Assembly: GCA_021156365.1 (NCBI GenBank) | Contig: JAJNDK010000017.1 | Location: 1-64,000 of the forward strand | Length of the DNA stretch: 64,000 nucleotides | Reading direction: 5' to 3' | Source of the DNA: Bacteroidota bacterium | Lineage (GTDB): Bacteria > Bacteroidota > Bacteroidia > B-17B0 > Aurantibacillaceae | Shown here: positions 1 through 9,660 of the stretch, in pieces | Numbering within the stretch: the stretch's first letter is position 1 | How the letters are laid out: the number at the start of each line of letters is the position of its first letter | Made by a program: the position numbers and the translations under genes | The notes under the pieces: generated by a model | Databases searched by the model: none | What the model was told of the DNA's origin: nothing | What the model saw: the letters and a program-made list of their open reading frames with translations, nothing else

Positions 1-910
1 CCCTGCACAAACAGTCGCTGAATTCACAGTTACTATTGGTAAAGGATTAACTGTTACTGTAGAGGACGCTGTTCCATCGCAACCTGATGCAGTTCCGGTT
101 ACAGTATAAGTAGTTGTTAAAGCTGGGTTTGCCGTGACACTTGCACCGGTAGTCGCACTCAAACCCGTTGAAGGTGTCCATGAATAAGTAGTGGCGCCGG
201 TCGCTGTTAAAGTACCGGATGCGCCTGCACAAATCGTTGGTGAGTTCACTGCCACTACCGGCAAAGGATTTACCGTTACCGTAGAAGTGCCTGTTCCATT
301 ACAACCCGAAGTCGTTCCGGTTACAGTATAAATGGTAGTGCTTGCAGGATTTGCTGTTACCGTTGTTCCGGTAGTAGCGCTTAGTCCTGTTGATGGGGTC
401 CATGAATAGGTAGTGGCACCGCCGGCAGTTAACGCAGTGGATGTTCCTGCACAAACTGTCGCTGAGTTAACAGTTACAGTAAGCGCTGCATTTATTGTCA
501 CTGTAGAAGTAGCCGTTCCTGTACATCCGCTGGTAGTTCCGGTAACCGTATACGTTGTTGTGGCCGGAGGATTAGCAGTTACTGTGGCTCCTGTAGTAGC
601 GCTTAGTCCTGTTGATGGTGTCCATGAATAGGTAGTAGCTCCCGATGCATTCAGTGCAACACCCACACCTGCACAGGTGGAAGGAGAATTCACGGAAACC
701 GTAACAGCAGGTGTAATCGTCACCGTAGAAGTGGCTGTTGATGTACAACCACTGGTAGTTCCTGTAACTGTATAAGTAGTGGTGCCCGGAGGATTAGCTG
801 TTACTGTTGATCCCGTAGTTGCGCTTAGCCCTGTTGATGGTGTCCACGAATAAGTTGTCGCTCCCGAAGCATTTAATGCAACACCCACACCCGCACAAGT
901 TGTAGGAGAG
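1..910 (-). repeat. 222-bp in-frame tandem repeat inside the adhesin gene
   Basis: The marker GTTGATGG (or GTTGAAGG) recurs at 167, 389, 611 and 833. A second marker, CCTGCAC/CCCGCAC, recurs at 2, 224, 446, 668 and 890. Both give a constant period of 222 bp, which is 74 codons. Four or more copies are visible and the array runs off the left edge. Each unit encodes one Ig-like module with the pattern CAG..V.L.ASGATTYSWTPSTG. Perfect periodicity without indels suggests recent unequal exchange or homogenisation. Confidence 0.92.
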
Positions 911-2367
911 TTAACGGAAACAGTTGCCCCGGCTGGTCCTGTAATAGTAACAGTGCGTGTTATAGAAGTACTACAGATCGCATTGGAGATAGTTACTGTA
1001 TAAGTTCCTGCGCACAAACCTGATATAGAGCCGGTGGTGGCACCATTGCTCCACGCATAGGTATACACTCCGTTCCCACCCGTTACAGCTGTAACCGAAG
1101 CAGTTCCATTGCAGCTTCCTGCACAGCTTTCATTCGTCGCAGTAGCCGTGGCAGACAAAGGTCCGTAAAGCTGAACATATTCTGTATGATTGGAAGGACA
1201 GGCACCACCGATCACTTCGGTGATGGCATAAGTACCTGGTGTGGTATAGGTGTGTGCAGGAGGTGTAGGCCCGGTATACGAAGTTCCGTCACCGTATGTC
1301 CATACGGCTGCACAATCTCCGGTTGAGGCATCTGTTATAGTTGCAGTTGTGGATGCACCACAGATCAGCGGAGGGCTTACAGTAAAGCTTGCGTTACCTC
1401 CTATGGTACAGGTTGAATTTGTAAAGGCCAGCGAAAAACCGGCGTTGGTATTATTATAATTAGAGATCTGTATAGCATAAGTTCTTCCACAGGTAACCGC
1501 TGCGGGAGGGCAATACTCTCTATTGGCGTTGGTGTTAACCGCCTGAATTCCACAGGCACCATTTCCGGTTATTGCCTGCATTCCAAACCCGTTTGAAGAA
1601 CCTATAGGATTTGTTCCAATAGCATTGTTGCCATAATGATAGTTACAGCACACCACTGTTCCCGGACAACCGGATGTCACATCCCATAATACCCAGTCAA
1701 ATTCGGTAGTAGAAACGGTAGGGGTCGCAGTCCATGCGAGTGTTCCGGATGTGGTAACCGTAAATTTTAACCATACATCCCTTTGAGGAGGATCCAGGAA
1801 ACATCCTGCCTGCTGACCGGAAGAATTATTGGTCATGGTAGGCTTGGAAAAAGTCGCATTGGAACAAAGAGGAATCGCCTGTGCACAGGTATTACCAGGC
1901 CCAGGAGCGGGAGGGGTGGAATTGATACATAGCTGGAAAGTACCCTGTGTTCCGTTATTGGAAGCGATTCCTACCCAAACCTGCGTACCGGCAGTAAGGC
2001 CCCATGTAGTATTCAACGCTGTTGATCCACTTGCCGTATTACATGTTTGCAAAGAACCCGCTTGAGGACATGAGCCTGTATACAGAACGATCTCCGGATT
2101 GGTCATTGTACCGGGGGTCACCGTAAAGGTATTATTAGATCCGTTGGTAACGTATGTATACCAAACCATATTCACAGAAACCGTATTGCAGGTTCCGTAT
2201 AGAATATTGTCGGTGATCGCACCAACAGTAGTTCCGTTCACACAGGCGGATCCGGAAGAAAGGTTAATATTGGTTGCCGTAGAACAGTTATTGGATTGCG
2301 ACATGGCAAGCCCGCTGATCAGAACAAAAAACGGCAGAATAAATACACGAAGTAAATTTAATTTCAT
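1..2367 (-). CDS. Giant secreted repeat adhesin, 3' part beyond the window (partial)
   Basis: The frame is open from an ATG at 2365-2367 down to base 1 with no stop, giving at least 789 residues. The N-terminus is a signal peptide (MKLNLLRVFILPFFVLISG, then AMSQ). Two cysteine-rich jelly-roll-like blocks follow (roughly residues 25-170 and 175-345, resembling PPC-type domains), then a PKD-like domain with a YGDGTSY core (about 350-420). Next comes one SprB-type repeat (WSNGATTGSISGLCAGTYTVT). From about residue 490 there are near-identical Ig-like modules of exactly 74 residues. The architecture is that of T9SS surface adhesins related to SprB, but the sorting domain is outside the window, so secretion by T9SS is inferred. 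It starts 17 bp after the stop of the small secreted gene at 2385-2714 and is probably co-transcribed with it. Confidence 0.85.
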   Translation of the reverse strand, partial: MKLNLLRVFILPFFVLISGLAMSQSNNCSTATNINLSSGSACVNGTTVGAITDNILYGTCNTVSVNMVWYTYVTNGSNNTFTVTPGTMTNPEIVLYTGSCPQAGSLQTCNTASGSTALNTTWGLTAGTQVWVGIASNNGTQGTFQLCINSTPPAPGPGNTCAQAIPLCSNATFSKPTMTNNSSGQQAGCFLDPPQRDVWLKFTVTTSGTLAWTATPTVSTTEFDWVLWDVTSGCPGTVVCCNYHYGNNAIGTNPIGSSNGFGMQAITGNGACGIQAVNTNANREYCPPAAVTCGRTYAIQISNYNNTNAGFSLAFTNSTCTIGGNASFTVSPPLICGASTTATITDASTGDCAAVWTYGDGTSYTGPTPPAHTYTTPGTYAITEVIGGACPSNHTEYVQLYGPLSATATATNESCAGSCNGTASVTAVTGGNGVYTYAWSNGATTGSISGLCAGTYTVTISNAICSTSITRTVTITGPAGATVSVNSPTTCAGVGVALNASGATTYSWTPSTGLSATTGSTVTANPPGTTTYTVTGTTSGCTSTATSTVTITPAVTVSVNSPSTCAGVGVALNASGATTYSWTPSTGLSATTGATVTANPPATTTYTVTGTTSGCTGTATSTVTINAALTVTVNSATVCAGTSTALTAGGATTYSWTPSTGLSATTGTTVTANPASTTIYTVTGTTSGCNGTGTSTVTVNPLPVVAVNSPTICAGASGTLTATGATTYSWTPSTGLSATTGASVTANPALTTTYTVTGTASGCDGTASSTVTVNPLPIVTVNSATVCAG

Positions 2368-2384
2368 TGAGTACTGTTTTAGAA

Positions 2385-2714
2385 TTACATTTCGGAAGAA
2401 GAAATATATTTAACGCGTTCCAGACGCTTAAAGTTCTTGTCCGCAATTTCGTTTTTAGGTAAAATGAGAATCCGTACATTGGATTTTAGCCAGATGTACT
2501 GTACGGTGCCCGTATCCCTTTTTGCGCGGATTTCATCCAGCGTGCTAAGTGGGAAAGTAGGTTGCTCTCTCGAGTCGATGATCTGAATCTGGAAAGTGCC
2601 TTCCAGTTGCTTGTTTAAAGTCATTAATCTCTCTGTTTCATTCCCCCCGTTTGCCTGGGAAAACGAACTTATGCTGAGTAGCATGAACAGTGAGCTGATT
2701 ACGATCCATTTCAT
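2385..2714 (-). CDS. Small secreted protein paired with the adhesin (109 aa)
   Basis: This 109-residue protein has an N-terminal signal peptide (MKWIVISSLFMLLSISSFSQ). I do not recognise a named family. Its mature part contains the stretch LDEIRAKRDTGTVQYIWLKS, then NVRILILPKNEI. This aligns by eye with LDSLRFLHERRTIEFTNLS and KVVLYSAEEL in the 116-residue protein at 7468-7818. Both genes sit directly upstream of a giant repeat protein on the same strand (17 bp here, 57 bp there). A role as a periplasmic or surface partner of the adhesin is inferred from that arrangement only. Confidence 0.7.
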   Translation of the reverse strand: MKWIVISSLFMLLSISSFSQANGGNETERLMTLNKQLEGTFQIQIIDSREQPTFPLSTLDEIRAKRDTGTVQYIWLKSNVRILILPKNEIADKNFKRLERVKYISSSEM

Positions 2715-3123
2715 TTTAATAGTTGTTTAATTAAGAGGATATTAACCCTAAGTTAAGAAAAAAAATCCATCAAATAACAAAAAGCTGGTATCTAATCTGA
2801 CATAGATGTGTGAATAACCGGAAAACTACAGTCGTTTTCGTTACAATCGAAAACAGGCAAAAAGGCAGTAAATATTGATGGAAGTGTTTAAGCATTCGAC
2901 AAACACCCATATACAAAAATGATTTTTTACAAAACAGGAGAATTAAACCATGAAAAAATAAATGTAGAATTAATGCGCTGTTACAATACAAGCGTCTTTT
3001 AACGTTTAATGAACTTTTCCCTCTTTATTTATACAAATAACAAGAACAGTATAAAAACAAAATGCCTGTTATTTAAATAAACAACAGGCATTCTTAAAAA
3101 TTCTATATAATAATTATCCTATA
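2715..3123. other. Intergenic region of 409 bp, AT-rich
   Basis: Contains the terminator of the upstream 1428-residue gene at its right end (3050-3092). The rest is AT-rich and presumably holds the promoter of the small secreted gene starting at 2714. The open frame at 2770-2991 has no family resemblance and I regard it as chance. Confidence 0.5.
3050..3092 (-). terminator. Intrinsic terminator of the 3124-7410 adhesin gene
   Basis: A perfect 10-bp inverted repeat, AATGCCTGTT (3061-3070) with AACAGGCATT (3083-3092), has a 12-nt loop. Read on the minus strand it is followed by TTTGTTTTTAT. It lies about 30 bp past the stop codon. Confidence 0.8.
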
Positions 3124-6100
3124 CTAACGAACAACTGTTACATGGCCGGTGTATTGTTTTTTCTCACCGGTAAAGCTGGTGGCAGTGATCGAATAAATAT
3201 AAACACCTTTGTCTACTTTATTGTTGCTGCCGTTCCTTCCATTCCATCCTTTTTCAAGTTCACCTGTAGTGAATATTTTAGTTCCCCATCTGTCGTAAAT
3301 AGTTGTTTCCAGGGCTTTGATACCGGTACCAGTCGCTCTGAATTCTTCATTGATATCATCGCCGTCCGGAGAGAATGCATTCGGAACATACAGTGCGTAG
3401 TAATCCGATATGAATACCGATTGCGTTACCGTATCCACACATCCGTAATTGGTTTCAACAGCTAATGTCACCAGGTATTCTCCTGCAGTCAGGTAGGTCT
3501 TGCTTTCAATTTCGAGTGTACTGGTTGTATTCAGTGAATCGTTGAAGATCCAGGTATGACTTGCAATATTCCCGTAGGTGATATCCGTGAAAGTAACAAC
3601 AGGATCAATGATCGTTGTAGGCTGCGGCGTAGCTACAAAAGCGGCTTCCGGCACCGGGTAAGCAACGATGCTTGTTGTTTTTGTATTTTCACAACCATTG
3701 ATGTCCACTACATGATAGGAGATAGCATAACTACCGTCCTGTACATACGTGTGTGTGGTTGTACACTGCGTTGCACTGCCGCCATCACCGAAGTTCCATG
3801 AGCATTGCGCCGCCGCCGGAACACTTGAACCGTCAAACGATACACCTAATGGAGCACAGCCGGGTGATAAAGGTTGGATCGTAAGTGTTGGTGTAGGATT
3901 TACGACAACAGTATAAGTAGTGGTTACATTTGGAGTACCACAATTATCCTGTAAGTTCACAGTATACACAGTAGTTACACCCGGTTCCAGTCTTACAGAA
4001 GAGCCATCACCTGCAAGTGGAGTTACACCGGTAGAAGGCGACCAGATATAAGTATGATTGCCATTTCCACCATCACCCGAAGCATTCATTACAACATTAT
4101 CTCCTTCGCAGATCGGAGCGCTTACACCCGGATCGATGCTGAGCAAAGGATTAACTGTAACAAGCGTGGTTATAGGACCATTGGTGTGTACACATTGATT
4201 TATATCCGTTACAGTCACAGTATAGGTTGTTGTTACAGTTGGACTAACTGTAGCAAGTCCTGATCCCTGTCCTGTATTAGGAGCGGGTTGCCAATCAAAT
4301 GTATATCCGCCATTTCCACCAACAGCATTCGCTGAAAGTGTAGTATTATTGGATACACAGATCGTAACACCGGCCGAAGAGTTCAGAAGGATCGGCTGAG
4401 GCTGTGCGATCGTAACCGTTAAAGGAGTCGAGCATAGGTTGTTATCTGTAACCGTTACAGTATAGGTTCCTGCAGCTAATGGTGATGTTGTTGCAGCACT
4501 TCCACCTGTAGGAGCCCATGCATACGTATATGCCGGAGTTCCACCGTTTGCGACAATAGTTGCAGAGCCATCCATATCACCGTTACAGGTTGCCGGAACT
4601 ACTACAGATTGTACTACTGTAAGAGGGGCTGCCGGTTGTGTCACAGTAGCCGTAGCTGTTTGCAAACAACCCGATAGATCTCTTACTTCTACTGTATACG
4701 TATTGGCTGCTAAGTTCGGTACGATCGAAGCATTGGATCCCGTTTGCCATTGATAAGTATAAACCGCGAAAGGTCCGCCGCCTGCAGCAGGTGTCGGAGC
4801 CACCGTAGCTATCCCCGTATTTCCGCCATAGCAGGCAACAGGAATTGTATTCGTTGCTACTGTAAATGCCGGTGGTACTATTACTGTTACATCATCCGTA
4901 TTCACACAACCGTTTACATCCGTTCCCGTAACAGTATAAGTTATCGTAGCAACAGGTGTGGAAGTAGGCGAAGCTAATGTATTGTCATTCAAGGTAGGAT
5001 CCGCAGTCCATAAATAGGTCATTGCACCCGATGCATTCAGGATTGTGTTATTTCCAAGACAAACCGTATCCTGTATCCCGGCATCCACAATAGGAAGAGG
5101 ATTTACAGTTACCATAGTTGTTGTAGTATCCACACAACCGTTACCATCTGTTCCTATAATAGTATATGTAGTTGTAACCAGCGGATTCGCATTTACCGTT
5201 GTTCCGGTAGTTGCATCCAGGGTCGCACCGGGACTCCATGTATACGTATTAGCTCCTGCTGCAGTGAGCGGTGTACTTGCATTGATACAGATCGTCTGAG
5301 AAGGCACAGTTACTATAGGGGCTGCATTCACGGTTACAGTAGCTGTAGCGGTATTCACACAGCCGTTGGTATCAGTACCCGTTACTGTATAAGCCTGGGT
5401 TAAGGCCGGAGTAGCTGTTACAGTAGAACCTGTAGCTGGTGTAGTACCCGCAGACCAGCTGTAGGTATCAGCTCCCGAAGCTGTTAAGGTAGCAGGGAAA
5501 GTAGCACAGACCGTAGCAGATGTTACTGTAACGATCGGTAATGGATTAACCGTTACCGTAGCAGTAGCAGTTCCTGAACAGCTATTCGCATCTGTTACTG
5601 TCACTACATAGGTTGTTGTTACCGCAGGTGAGGCAGTCACTATCGGTCCGGCTGCCGGTGATGTTCCTGCAGACCATGTATAACTTATTCCTCCGTTTGC
5701 CGTAAGGTTAGCAGTGCCTCCTATACATATGGTATCGGAAGTAACAGTCACATTGGGCGCATTATTGACAGTTACTGTAGAAGTAGCTGTAGCTGAACAA
5801 GTGGACGCACTCGTTCCGGTAACCGTATATATTGTAGTAACGGTAGGTGTTACAGTAACATTGGCACCTGTAGCTGGCGTTGTAGCAGGAGACCAGGTGT
5901 AAGTACCTCCGCCGCCTGCTCCGAATGCTGATAAGTTAGCGGTAGCGCCGGTACAGATAGTTGGAGAGTTAACAGTTACGGTCGGTGTAGGATTAATAAC
6001 CACTGTTGTTATTCCCGTACAGGTCGTTGTTCCTGTTGTAGCGGTTACAGTATATATCCCAGCCATTGCTGCTGTAGCAGAAGGAATTACAGCAGGTGTT

Positions 6101-7410
6101 TGTCCGGTTCCGGTATACCCGTTAGGTCCGGCCCAGCTGTATGTTGTTGTAAGTGTAGAAGTCGGAACTACTGTAGCTGTTCCCGCAGTAAGTGCGATAG
6201 AGGCTCCCGGACAATAAGGTCCGGAATTGGCCGCTGTAACTGAACAGGATGTACAAGGAGGAGGAGGAACTACAGTAACCGTTCTTGTACAGGTAGGATC
6301 AGCGCTGAAAGTTGCTGTGATCGTACAGCTGGCACCACCTGTAGGTAGGCCCGGTACACTGTAATTTAAGGATGTACCGAAAGGAGGATTCATAACCACA
6401 GGCGCACCTCCGCAGCTGGAAGTCAGTGTGAGGGTCCCTCCTGCCGGTGGCGAAGTAGTTGTAATCGTTCCTGTTGCAGTAAACGTATTGTTGGCAGGGT
6501 TACATGCACCGGCAGTACCTGTCATGTTGGTAATGTTACAAAGGATGCTACAGTTTGCCTGACCGCTTCCGCCCGTTTGGTTAAATGAAATGGTAACGGG
6601 CTGGTTGGAGAAGTTGGTGATCAGGAGCATATACCATTGACCCGCAACAGCATTCGGAACCGAAGGCGCTTCAACAGAAGAGGCAGAATAACTACAGGAA
6701 ACGATATTACCGGCACTTAAACCAGCCATACAACCGGTAGTAGGTCCAGTGAAAGGTCCCCAGATAATATAATCAATATCGGCACCGGCGCTTAATGAGA
6801 AATTCATCGGACCTGTTTGTGATACCTGCATGTTGAACCATGCCGGGTTTGGCTGCGAACCCAGACATCCGTAAGCAGGGCCCGCAGGCGCTGTTCCGTT
6901 GTTGGTTCCTGCAGGATACGTTATAGGATTACCGCAAAATGAATTCGGATTGGCACAGGTTGCTCCCGCAGGTGCAGGCGGCGGCGGCGGTGGAGTTCCG
7001 CAACCAATACCAGCTGACCAACCGGCAGCTACAACCGAACCGTCGGTCGTAAAACGAATGGTGATACAGGTACCCGTTGCAGTTACAGTGCCGGGACTGT
7101 TACCTCCCGCGTAGGTTGGACCGATTTGTGGCGATCCTGTTGTAGGACCGTCATAAATACTAACAAAATCGAATCCGGCTTCGGTTGCAAAGCTTGTAAA
7201 CTGCAGATATATTGGTAGACCGTTGTTTGAACAAAAGGTCTGCGTGACACTAATGCTGTTAGCATAGTTTCCTGCTCCGCCCGGATCAAGGAATGTACCG
7301 GAGCAGGTATTTACTGTGCCGCCGGTCATAGTATAGGTTTGTGCCTGCATGTTGTGTGCGAACAGTGCCAGCATCAAGCTTAAAATTAAATTTTTGGATA
7401 ATCTTTTCAT
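3124..7410 (-). CDS. SprB-like giant surface protein with CUB domain and T9SS type B sorting domain (1428 aa)
   Basis: Exported surface protein. Domains in order are: signal peptide (1-24, ending MQAQ); a CUB-like domain (about 25-137, with FDFVSIYDG and ITIRFTTDGS); a cysteine-rich jelly-roll-like block (about 150-285); many Ig-like modules of 70-80 residues with the core TYTWSPG..TTYTVTGTD.NGC; two SprB-type repeats near the middle (YAWAPTGGSAATTSPLAAGT); two PKD domains (WNFGDGG and HTWIFNDS); and a C-terminal gliding-motility-type sorting domain (VPNAFSPDGDDINEEF ... YDRWGTKIF ... KGVYIYSI). The sorting domain marks it as T9SS type B cargo, expected on the cell surface. By family resemblance it may act in adhesion or gliding. 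The small secreted gene at 7468-7818 lies 57 bp upstream and an intrinsic terminator follows. Confidence 0.93.
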   Translation of the reverse strand: MKRLSKNLILSLMLALFAHNMQAQTYTMTGGTVNTCSGTFLDPGGAGNYANSISVTQTFCSNNGLPIYLQFTSFATEAGFDFVSIYDGPTTGSPQIGPTYAGGNSPGTVTATGTCITIRFTTDGSVVAAGWSAGIGCGTPPPPPPAPAGATCANPNSFCGNPITYPAGTNNGTAPAGPAYGCLGSQPNPAWFNMQVSQTGPMNFSLSAGADIDYIIWGPFTGPTTGCMAGLSAGNIVSCSYSASSVEAPSVPNAVAGQWYMLLITNFSNQPVTISFNQTGGSGQANCSILCNITNMTGTAGACNPANNTFTATGTITTTSPPAGGTLTLTSSCGGAPVVMNPPFGTSLNYSVPGLPTGGASCTITATFSADPTCTRTVTVVPPPPCTSCSVTAANSGPYCPGASIALTAGTATVVPTSTLTTTYSWAGPNGYTGTGQTPAVIPSATAAMAGIYTVTATTGTTTCTGITTVVINPTPTVTVNSPTICTGATANLSAFGAGGGGTYTWSPATTPATGANVTVTPTVTTIYTVTGTSASTCSATATSTVTVNNAPNVTVTSDTICIGGTANLTANGGISYTWSAGTSPAAGPIVTASPAVTTTYVVTVTDANSCSGTATATVTVNPLPIVTVTSATVCATFPATLTASGADTYSWSAGTTPATGSTVTATPALTQAYTVTGTDTNGCVNTATATVTVNAAPIVTVPSQTICINASTPLTAAGANTYTWSPGATLDATTGTTVNANPLVTTTYTIIGTDGNGCVDTTTTMVTVNPLPIVDAGIQDTVCLGNNTILNASGAMTYLWTADPTLNDNTLASPTSTPVATITYTVTGTDVNGCVNTDDVTVIVPPAFTVATNTIPVACYGGNTGIATVAPTPAAGGGPFAVYTYQWQTGSNASIVPNLAANTYTVEVRDLSGCLQTATATVTQPAAPLTVVQSVVVPATCNGDMDGSATIVANGGTPAYTYAWAPTGGSAATTSPLAAGTYTVTVTDNNLCSTPLTVTIAQPQPILLNSSAGVTICVSNNTTLSANAVGGNGGYTFDWQPAPNTGQGSGLATVSPTVTTTYTVTVTDINQCVHTNGPITTLVTVNPLLSIDPGVSAPICEGDNVVMNASGDGGNGNHTYIWSPSTGVTPLAGDGSSVRLEPGVTTVYTVNLQDNCGTPNVTTTYTVVVNPTPTLTIQPLSPGCAPLGVSFDGSSVPAAAQCSWNFGDGGSATQCTTTHTYVQDGSYAISYHVVDINGCENTKTTSIVAYPVPEAAFVATPQPTTIIDPVVTFTDITYGNIASHTWIFNDSLNTTSTLEIESKTYLTAGEYLVTLAVETNYGCVDTVTQSVFISDYYALYVPNAFSPDGDDINEEFRATGTGIKALETTIYDRWGTKIFTTGELEKGWNGRNGSNNKVDKGVYIYSITATSFTGEKKQYTGHVTVVR

Positions 7411-7467
7411 TTCTGTAGATTAGGTGTTGTGTGTGGGGTTATTGATTCCTGATTAGTCAGTTGGTTA

Positions 7468-7818
7468 TTATTGTCCAATCACCTGGATTTGATTGTTTTC
7501 GCTCAGTTGAAATTTTACAGGTCGCGCTGCATAGGGTCTTGTAATGGTCTTCTCGCTTACCTGCTTTCCATACGTTGTAAGCAGTTCTTCTGCAGAGTAC
7601 AGCACTACTTTGATAGACAGGTTGGTAAACTCTATCGTACGGCGCTCATGCAGAAAGCGTAAACTATCGAGGTAAGTGTTGTCCAACACTTTCTTGTACA
7701 AAGAGATATCAGTGTTGGTTGGAGAAATAATCTCATAATGTTGTTTTGCATTTGTCTGAGCCTTAATGCTAAAACATGCCACTGCAAATAAAATAAAGAA
7801 TACGGATTTTAACTTCAT
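7468..7818 (-). CDS. Small secreted protein paired with the T9SS type B adhesin (116 aa)
   Basis: A 116-residue protein with a signal peptide (MKLKSVFFILFAVACFSIKAQ). No known family is recognised. Its central segment (LDSLRFLHERRTIEFTNLS, then IKVVLYSAEEL) resembles the corresponding segment of the 109-residue protein at 2385-2714, and both directly precede a giant repeat protein. The spacing to the adhesin start is 57 bp with no terminator between, so co-transcription is likely. Function is unknown. Confidence 0.7.
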   Translation of the reverse strand: MKLKSVFFILFAVACFSIKAQTNAKQHYEIISPTNTDISLYKKVLDNTYLDSLRFLHERRTIEFTNLSIKVVLYSAEELLTTYGKQVSEKTITRPYAARPVKFQLSENNQIQVIGQ

Positions 7819-7872
7819 GGTAACTCAATTTTACCCCTAATTTAAGAATAAAATAAGATACCAGCAAAAAAA

Positions 7873-9579
7873 TTAGCTAAATACTATTTCTTTCACTACC
7901 AATTGAGTAGTCGTTTTGCCGTTAAACAGGTTATCCTGGAGTTGATAACAAATTCTGGCCGGGATTTGGTTTTGGAAGTTCGGCAACAGTTCGCCTTTGT
8001 CAAAAGCGATCGCCTGGAAGCGGACGGTAGGATTTTGTTCCTGGAAAAGCTCTAATTTCAGGTGGTTTGAGCCAACCACCCGGGCATTGCCGGTGTCGAA
8101 AATATGATCGGAAACAAATACCGGTGTCATATTTCCCGGTCCGTGAGGGGCAAATTGCTTCAGGATACGGATAAATTTCTCGGAAAGATCCTTAAAACTC
8201 ACCTCTACATCGATTTCCAGTTCCGGGATCAGCATTTCTTCGGTAATGGTGGAACTGACGATCCTTTCAAATTTTTCCTGGAACAGAACGATGTTTTCCG
8301 GGATCAGTGTGAGCCCGGCCGCATATTTATGGCCGCCAAACTGCTCTAAGAGCTCACTGCAGGCCTCGATTGCCTCGTACACATCAAAATCCTTCACCGA
8401 TCTTGCGGATCCCGTAATGCGCCCGTTTGACTGCGTGAGCACTATCGTAGGTTTATAAAAACGTTCGACCAGGCGTGAGGCAACGATCCCCACTACTCCT
8501 TTGTGCCAGTTCTCACTGTACACAACGGTCGATTTTTTCGCGATCAGTGTTTCATCCGATTCAATGATCTGTATCGCTTCGCCGGTAATGGCCTGATCCA
8601 GGTCTTTGCGCAGGGAGTTGGTATGATTGATATGTTTGGCGATCTCTTCCGCTTTTTCGATCGAATCGGCTATCAGCAGCTCCACCGCTTTGCTCCCGTG
8701 CTCGATCCTGCCCGCAGCATTGATCCGTGGAGCCAGTACAAATACGAGGTCGCTGATGGTCAGTTCTTTTTTCAGCTTATTGAGATCGATCACCGCTCTG
8801 AAACCTACTCTCGACAAGGCATTCACGCGTTTCAACCCGTAATGGGCCAACACTCTGTTCTCTCCTGTGATGGGAACAATGTCAGCTGCAATACTCACAG
8901 CCACAAGGTCTATATAACTCTCGAGGTATTTCTCATCCTGCTTGTTGGAACGAAGAATGGCCTGGCAAAGCTTATAACCAAGACCACAGCCCGTAAGCTC
9001 TTTGTAGGGATAGGGACAGTCTTTTCTCTTTGGATCCAGCACTGCCAGGGCTTTTGGCAATTCTTCCCCCGGAAGGTGATGGTCGCAAATAATAAAATCA
9101 ACTTCTTTTTCATTGGCGTAATCGACCTTATCGATCGATTTGATGCCGCAATCGAGCGCAATAATCAGTGAATACCCATTCGCCGCGGCAAAATCAATGC
9201 CTTTGAAAGAAATACCGTATCCCTCTTCATAACGATCGGGAATATAAAATCCTGCATTGGCATCGTACGATTTTAAAAAACTATAAACGAGGGCAACGGC
9301 TGTAGTTCCGTCCACATCATAATCCCCGTAAACAAGTATTTTTTCTTTGGTGGATAAGGCTTTGTTGATGCGGTTGATGGCCACATCCATATCCTTCATC
9401 AGGAAAGGATCGTGCAATGCATCGAGGGAAGGCCGGAAGAATTGTTTGGCGCTCTCGTAATCCGTTATCCCACGCTGAACAAGCAGTTGGGAAGTTACCG
9501 TATCTACATTTAATTCATTTTGTAATTTGCCTGCAAGCAATTTATCAAATCCCGTATTTATTTTCCAACGTGCCTGCAC
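7873..9579 (-). CDS. recJ: Single-stranded-DNA-specific exonuclease RecJ
   Basis: RecJ degrades single-stranded DNA 5' to 3' in recombination and mismatch repair. The DHH-superfamily motifs are present: VYGDYDVDGTTA (about residues 83-94, motif I), ALDCGIKS, and ICDHHLPG (motif III, DHH about 166-168). The C-terminal DHHA1 part contains GRITGSARS and QFGGHKYAAGL. The length of about 568 residues is normal for the family. The frame has no ATG near the conserved N-terminus (VQARWKINTGFD), so I place the start at a GTG (9577-9579); a TTG 12 codons upstream at 9613-9615 is the alternative. It lies 81 bp downstream of yebC on the same strand. Confidence 0.93.
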   Translation of the reverse strand: MQARWKINTGFDKLLAGKLQNELNVDTVTSQLLVQRGITDYESAKQFFRPSLDALHDPFLMKDMDVAINRINKALSTKEKILVYGDYDVDGTTAVALVYSFLKSYDANAGFYIPDRYEEGYGISFKGIDFAAANGYSLIIALDCGIKSIDKVDYANEKEVDFIICDHHLPGEELPKALAVLDPKRKDCPYPYKELTGCGLGYKLCQAILRSNKQDEKYLESYIDLVAVSIAADIVPITGENRVLAHYGLKRVNALSRVGFRAVIDLNKLKKELTISDLVFVLAPRINAAGRIEHGSKAVELLIADSIEKAEEIAKHINHTNSLRKDLDQAITGEAIQIIESDETLIAKKSTVVYSENWHKGVVGIVASRLVERFYKPTIVLTQSNGRITGSARSVKDFDVYEAIEACSELLEQFGGHKYAAGLTLIPENIVLFQEKFERIVSSTITEEMLIPELEIDVEVSFKDLSEKFIRILKQFAPHGPGNMTPVFVSDHIFDTGNARVVGSNHLKLELFQEQNPTVRFQAIAFDKGELLPNFQNQIPARICYQLQDNLFNGKTTTQLVVKEIVFS

Positions 9580-9660
9580 TAAAGAAGAATTAAAAAAATG
9601 AGTAGTAAAGAACAATTCCTGTGAGAAGGAGATACGCCGGGTTTTACCGCAGGCTTATCT

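Noticed and set aside
1-910. Regular repeats at the left edge as a CRISPR or satellite
   Set aside because: The repeats are in frame, 222 bp long, and continue the open adhesin reading frame with Ig-like protein sequence.
2770-2991. 73-codon frame in the 2715-3123 intergenic region
   Set aside because: The composition is that of AT-rich intergenic DNA, with a cysteine/histidine-rich random look and no supporting context.
8503-9171. 222-codon frame on the plus strand
   Set aside because: It is entirely antisense to recJ, which has all its catalytic motifs, and its translation resembles no protein.
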